From contig CM034238.1 of NCBI GenBank assembly GCA_019916065.1, positions 32,435,721 through 32,499,720 of the forward strand: a stretch of 64,000 bases of DNA, read 5' to 3'. The translations under genes and the position numbers were made by a program. The notes under the pieces are model-generated. The model did not search any database, was not told where the DNA came from, and worked only from the letters and a program-made list of their open reading frames with translations. Below, in pieces: positions 59,261 to 64,000 of this stretch; the first letter of the stretch is position 1; every line of letters starts with the position of its first letter. The DNA is from Vitellaria paradoxa (taxonomy: Eukaryota > Streptophyta > Magnoliopsida > Ericales > Sapotaceae).

Positions 59261-60625
59261 TGAGGGTGTCCGTTACAAACTCGCAAACGTTAGTGGGGAA
59301 AACTTAATTCATAATTTAAGGAACGTAATCGATTATCATATCAAAAAAATTAAAAAGGAACTACCAAAAAAATTAAAAAGAAAAATAAAAAATATAAATA
59401 TATAATTTAATTGCACATTAGATTAATGCTAAAAAAATGAATCTCAAATTCAATTTTAACATTACTGAAAGCATATTTTTGAAGGTTTCATGTTTTTCGG
59501 TCTTTATTTTTTAAAAATTGAGGCTACAAATAATATTATTACATATTTTAATAAATAAAATTAAAAAATATTACGTTGAATTTTTGGCTTTTTATAAAGA
59601 AAGAGATTTATCTTTATTTAATTGTGGAAGAAAATTAAGGATAAAAATAGAAATAGAATTAAATTTTGTGAAAAATGTACATGAATTTTTTCTTTTTTTA
59701 AAAAACTAAATATGAAAACTCATTTTGTAAATTTATTTTCAGTTTTCAAAAAAATGAAAAACATTTTCAAAATTTTTTAAAATTGAAACATAAAAAAATT
59801 TGTTTTTTTCTATTTAACAAAATTTTTAATTTTCAGTTTTTGTATTCATTAAAACTAGTTTAATAAATTTGTTCTCAGTTTTCAATTTTTCCAAAAAAAT
59901 GAAAAATATTTTTAATTTTTTAAAAATTATTGAAACATAAAAATATACTTTTCTCAAGTTTTCATTTTTTTTTCCATTAACACCACTACTAGTCAAAATA
60001 AAAAGACTGAGAGAGCCTTGAGCCTTATGATGTTCGAAAAAAATTTTTCTTCTATAATCCTATGATACAAGCCATTCAGTTAGAAGAGTGACTGGTCTTA
60101 AATTTATTAGATTTTGGAAATATGATATTTTAATCATCAAGACTTTGATTAAGTATTTGATAGATTCTGTCAAATATTCCACCTTTTCTCCCCACCCAAA
60201 AAAAAAATAAAAAAAATCATGAATTATTTAACCAAAAAAATAAATAAATAAACTAAAAAATATGTATTTGTAGAAATTTCAAATAGCAATAATGCAACAA
60301 ATAGTCTGGATGAAATAAAGCAGAGGCTAAATGAAAAGAATAAGTATGCATAAATCTTATATAATAGATGAAAATAAATACTGTATTTTTGTTCATTAAT
60401 GGTGGAAAGAGGAATAATTAAGTGGCCTGGTCGAGACAAAAACAACTAAACAGTATTTTACATGCGTGCCAATGTACACATATTCAATATTGTGAAAAGG
60501 CGGTTGACTTAGTCTACACAAACTTGGTAAAATTTTAGATCAATAACTAGTTCAAATTTCAAAACTTAGTAGTAATCCTCTCTTTATTGGGTTAATTGTC
60601 AATAATCAAAATTGTATAATAACAA

Positions 60626-62715
60626 TGTAACATGCAGAACCTAAATCAGTATAACATATAATCTCACAAAAAAATGACTCTAAATGGATTGTAAACTCAA
60701 TAACGTATTTTATCACATGAAAAATAAGAGTAGGTAAAAAGAAAAAGGGACGATGCAGTAATAATTAGGCCTGGTTTGATAACATTTATATTTATTGTTT
60801 TTCTATTTATCTTTACAAATTTTGGAAAACTAGAAACAATGACGTGTCCGTTGAACCTGTTTTATTTGTTCTTTCCAAACAAATGAAAAATTAAAGAGAA
60901 AAGCATAAACAAAAAGAGAGAGAAAGAGAGAGAGAATTTTTTCTGTTACAAATATTTTGTCAATTTTAACACTTTTTCATTTTTGTTGCATCATATTAAA
61001 TACATTATTTTATTCAAATTATTTATTAAACTAAAATTAATTTAATAAATAATATATTTAAAATTATTTTAATATATTTTATTAATTTAATTTATTAACT
61101 AATAATTTAATTTGACTATATTTATTTAATTAACTACTATATTTTTTCCATAACCCCCCCTCAACAATGTGAAACTATTGACCAGGCCTCACAGTTGCCG
61201 CGAGTACTATAAATCTTTGAGTGACGCTAATTTTGCACATCCCATTCATTTTCGTTTCCACACATTCTCTCCATCTTATGACAATTAAAAATAAGTTCAC
61301 GTTACAAAAAGTTAAAAGTATATGGAGTTAATTATTTCTAGTAGTAGGGTAAACACTATATCTGTGTGTTTTTAATTAATTTATTATTTTATTTAAAAAA
61401 ATTATTTAATAAATGGTAAATAATTAAGGAACATTTGGATGAACAAAAAGAAAATTATAAATGTAGTGGCCCCTTAAAGAGCATTTAAGGAAAAATAAAA
61501 AAATAAAAGAGCAAAATTTCTTAAATAATTTATAAAAATTAAAAAAATTTTTACACTGTCTCGAGTTATCAGTGATCATTAATGGTTAAGGAGTATTAGT
61601 AGAAAAATTAAAAATTTTACTATTGGCTTCAAGGGGGGTGTTAATAGAAAAATTAAAAGTTTCACCACATGGTTGGCTTAATTAATTTTATGATTTCACC
61701 AATTTCTTCTGTGTATTTCTTTATTACAGTAGTATAAATAGGGGTGGACTATCCCTATGCCTAGCCTAAACTCTATAGCTCAGGTAATTTGGTCCAAAAA
61801 AATTTTTTTAATTTAAAGTTTTTTTTTTCTTCAAATTTAGCCTATCCTATATTTTTATAACCCACTTCACTCTACCTTTGTTTAGCTTAAATTTTTGCAA
61901 TAAAGGCTACTCTGTCTTTAAATCTTTTGTTTAACTCAAGCGAATGTCAATTTCTAAATCCACCCTAAGTATTGGTATTCACATTAACCTCTCAACTCTT
62001 TGCCTGCCGTTAAGTATGCATAAAATCGCTTTCTAGTATGGTAAATCCATGCCTAAAACATGGGTTTTCTTGGTTTTTTAAGTGATTCCCCCTTGTTTGG
62101 CTGTTAAGAAAATGTAATGGAAAATGAGAAAAGATAATGAAACGAGCCTCTAGTTATGATTTCTTCCTGGAGAAACTTAAAGCATGAACTAAACCCATTT
62201 TCCATTTTATTCAGTTTATGTAGATTTATTTTGTTGAAACTGTTATGGTGATGTTTTGGAGCTAAGTTTAATTAAAACTTTCTATTTGGTGAAGTTTTTT
62301 TTGGGGGGGGGGGATATAGGGTTTATTATTTTTTATTTTCTCTGGTAGTCAAAGGTTATTTTTCAATTGAATTGATCTAGCATCTGGAGGGGTATCATTC
62401 TTTTCCAGTTGAAGTGGATATTCTAAAATGCAAATATATATTTTTCTTTTTCATGTTGTATATTATGAAGACCTTGCAGGGTGTTTAACTTGTGATGTTC
62501 ATTGTTTACTTCTTGGTTGGTTACATGCTTAGTGTCCTCTTTATTAGAAATTGTGTAAATTATTATTTGACTTTTTGGACATTACTACCTATCAATGTAA
62601 AACTGTCGTTGATGTTCACCATGACAAGCTTAAACATTGTAGTACTTTGCAATATTTTTCAAGTGCCAAAGATCATTTGTTACAAAAGATCTTAAATGGA
62701 TACAATTTGAGATAG

Positions 62716-62751
<36 letters not shown>

Positions 62752-63060
62752 ACTGAAAGAATCATTTTTTTTTTAATGTTGAACATCATCCATATGAAGT
62801 AATCAGTACTCTGGATTTGCATTCGAGGCCTTCTTATTTTCATAGTTAAGATTTTTGTCCTTTTGCTGTAGTACATCAGGTAGAGTTAGCATGAAATCAT
62901 TTTCAGTCGATCAGAAAACTTTGTTAACATAAAAATATTTTACAGTATTATTCATGTTAAGTTGATTCAAACAAACTAATTCTCTTAGAAATTTTTATTA
63001 TATCCTGTATGTGTATGACCTATGTTTACAAAAAGTAAATATTTTTTCACCTAATAGTTA
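60626..63060. other. AT-rich intergenic DNA with microsatellites, no gene
   Basis: No coding match. Contains (GA)n at 60,917-60,935, very AT-rich DNA (61,010-61,130), a T/G homopolymer junction (62,297-62,315) and (TTA)n at 62,719-62,749. The last few hundred bases may include the promoter and 5' UTR exon of the ribosomal protein S7 copy that follows, but I see no decisive element. Confidence 0.5.
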
Positions 63061-63063
63061 CAG

Positions 63064-64000
63064 GTAATACAATACGAATCTGTGAAGATGTACACTATAA
63101 AGAAGAAAATCCACAAAGATAAGGATGCTGAACCCACTGAGTTCGAGGAGTTAGTTGCTCAAGTCATTTTTGTTGTTATTTATCACTTGTCAAAAACCAT
63201 CTTCCTGCCTACTGGGCACAACCACTTATTGTAGACGTGATTGACAATCTGCTTTACTATCTCCACAGGCCTCATTTGATTTTGAGAATATTAACCAAGA
63301 GTTGAAAATTGATTTGAAGGATCTTTTCATAAATTTAGTAATGTAAAATTCTTTACTCCATGCTTAGATAAAGAAATATGGTCTTTGCATGGCTAATGAA
63401 TACTTTGTTTGGTGCTCTACATTATTGCAGTCAAATTGATGTTTCTGGAAACCGGAAGGCTAATTGTCATCCATATGCCATGCAGGCTAAGAAAGGCTTT
63501 TCGAAAGATTCATGTCAGGCTTGTTAGGAAGCTTGAGAAGAAATTTAGTGGCAAAGTAGGAAATCTAGTGGGAGTAAACAATTTATTAACAATTTGAATA
63601 CAAATGATAGGTGTCTCAATTGGCATGTTAATGGATCCCATTGGGTTGGTGGTGTAATTAGGCAATGCTTCTTAGGTTAATGATCGTTGGTAAATATTCC
63701 AAATTGTTGGTCCTTGTGTGGTTGCATTTATGTTAAAAGTGGATTATCATGTTTGAACATCTTTTATGCTTATTGGCGGTCTAGTGCTAATCAAATACCT
63801 TGTGTCAGCACCTAACAGAATCATTAGCTACATTTGCTTTAGCCACATTGTCTCTGCCTTCTCTCTAGTTCATGAGGTTGGGTTGTGGACATTATGGCAT
63901 ATATTTCTTACTATCTTGAACACCTTTTTGGGGCCCCTTTTTGCATATGATATCTTACTTAGTTATGCCAGAACATTACACCTCGTCTCTGTCTTCCTAG
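63064..64000 (+). pseudogene. RPS7: Ribosomal protein S7 (eS7) gene copy, intron-containing, frameshifted, cut by window edge
   Basis: Exon 63,064-63,162 follows a TTACAG acceptor; ATG at 63,088 gives MYTIKKKIHKDKDAEPTEFE and ends LVAQ. Exon 63,269-63,337 reads ASFDFENINQELKIDLKDLF. Exon 63,431-63,555 gives IDVSGNRKA in one frame, then after one extra base [19 protein letters not shown] and LEKKFSGK in the next, with a donor-like GTAGGA. eS7 is a 40S small-subunit protein of about 190 residues; these exons cover roughly its first 95. The junction of exons 2 and 3 also misses about four bases. The window ends in TCTTCCTAG, which could be the next acceptor. An intron just before the ATG is usual for plant S7 genes. 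It is probably a pseudogene, but I cannot rule out sequencing error for the single-base shift. Confidence 0.85.

Larger units (their letters stand above)
58350..60625. repeat. Duplicated promoter/first-exon block, copy 2
   Basis: Counterpart of 48,740-51,650 in the same orientation, about 9.6 kb away. It keeps the cassette, the (GA)n tract (59,211-59,233) and the AT-rich upstream DNA through TTAATTGTCAATAATCAA, where homology ends. It differs in an internal repeat array at 58,628-58,885. Confidence 0.82.

Overview
The window is nuclear DNA from a flowering plant, almost certainly a eudicot. It is AT-rich, and its protein fragments are split by GT-AG introns and read like plant housekeeping genes. 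It also carries plant Ty1/copia, L1-type and RTE-type retroelements. I find no intact protein-coding gene that I would call functional. It is a graveyard of unprocessed pseudogene fragments, duplicated intron/exon blocks and nested transposable elements. All identities were read by eye from recognised protein motifs; no database search was run.

Region by region. 0.1-1.6 kb: minus-strand exons of the DNA polymerase epsilon catalytic subunit (palm/fingers). 1.6-2.7 kb: start of a set of duplicated modules, here named R1-R8, that recur head-to-tail through 47.9 kb. 2.7-8.0 kb: LINE remnants in both orientations within strongly A/C-rich DNA. 9.5-14.6 kb: a decayed Ty1/copia element. 14.7-26.9 kb: further module copies, plus a DNAJC8-like pseudogene, an L1 remnant and a C-terminal polymerase epsilon exon. 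26.96-33.89 kb: a nearly full-length L1 LINE with a recognisable target-site duplication, split by a 1.26 kb hAT-like element. 33.9-42.7 kb: more modules, a TRIM-like mini-retroelement and a 2.5 kb repetitive insertion with GTCACGTCCCGG-type ends. 43.4-45.95 kb: a LINE fragment interrupting a second polymerase epsilon block (45.95-47.35 kb).

48.7-60.6 kb: two copies of a promoter/first-exon block (centres 49.5 and 59.1 kb). Between them, all on the minus strand, lie exon sets from three unrelated genes: a beta-1,3-galactosyltransferase (GT31), the phenylalanyl-tRNA synthetase beta chain, and an unidentified gene that is possibly VIRILIZER-like. Gypsy, RTE and SINE-like scraps sit among them. 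60.6-63.06 kb is AT-rich with no gene seen. 63.06 kb to the edge holds plus-strand exons of ribosomal protein S7, with at least one frameshift.

The genes do not form a pathway. The notable biology is structural: at least five housekeeping genes contributed intron-containing, same-strand fragments to one 60 kb tract. Polymerase epsilon fragments were copied at least twice along with non-coding modules, and transposons then landed inside those copies. Comparing copies with and without insertions defines several insertion sites to within a few bases.
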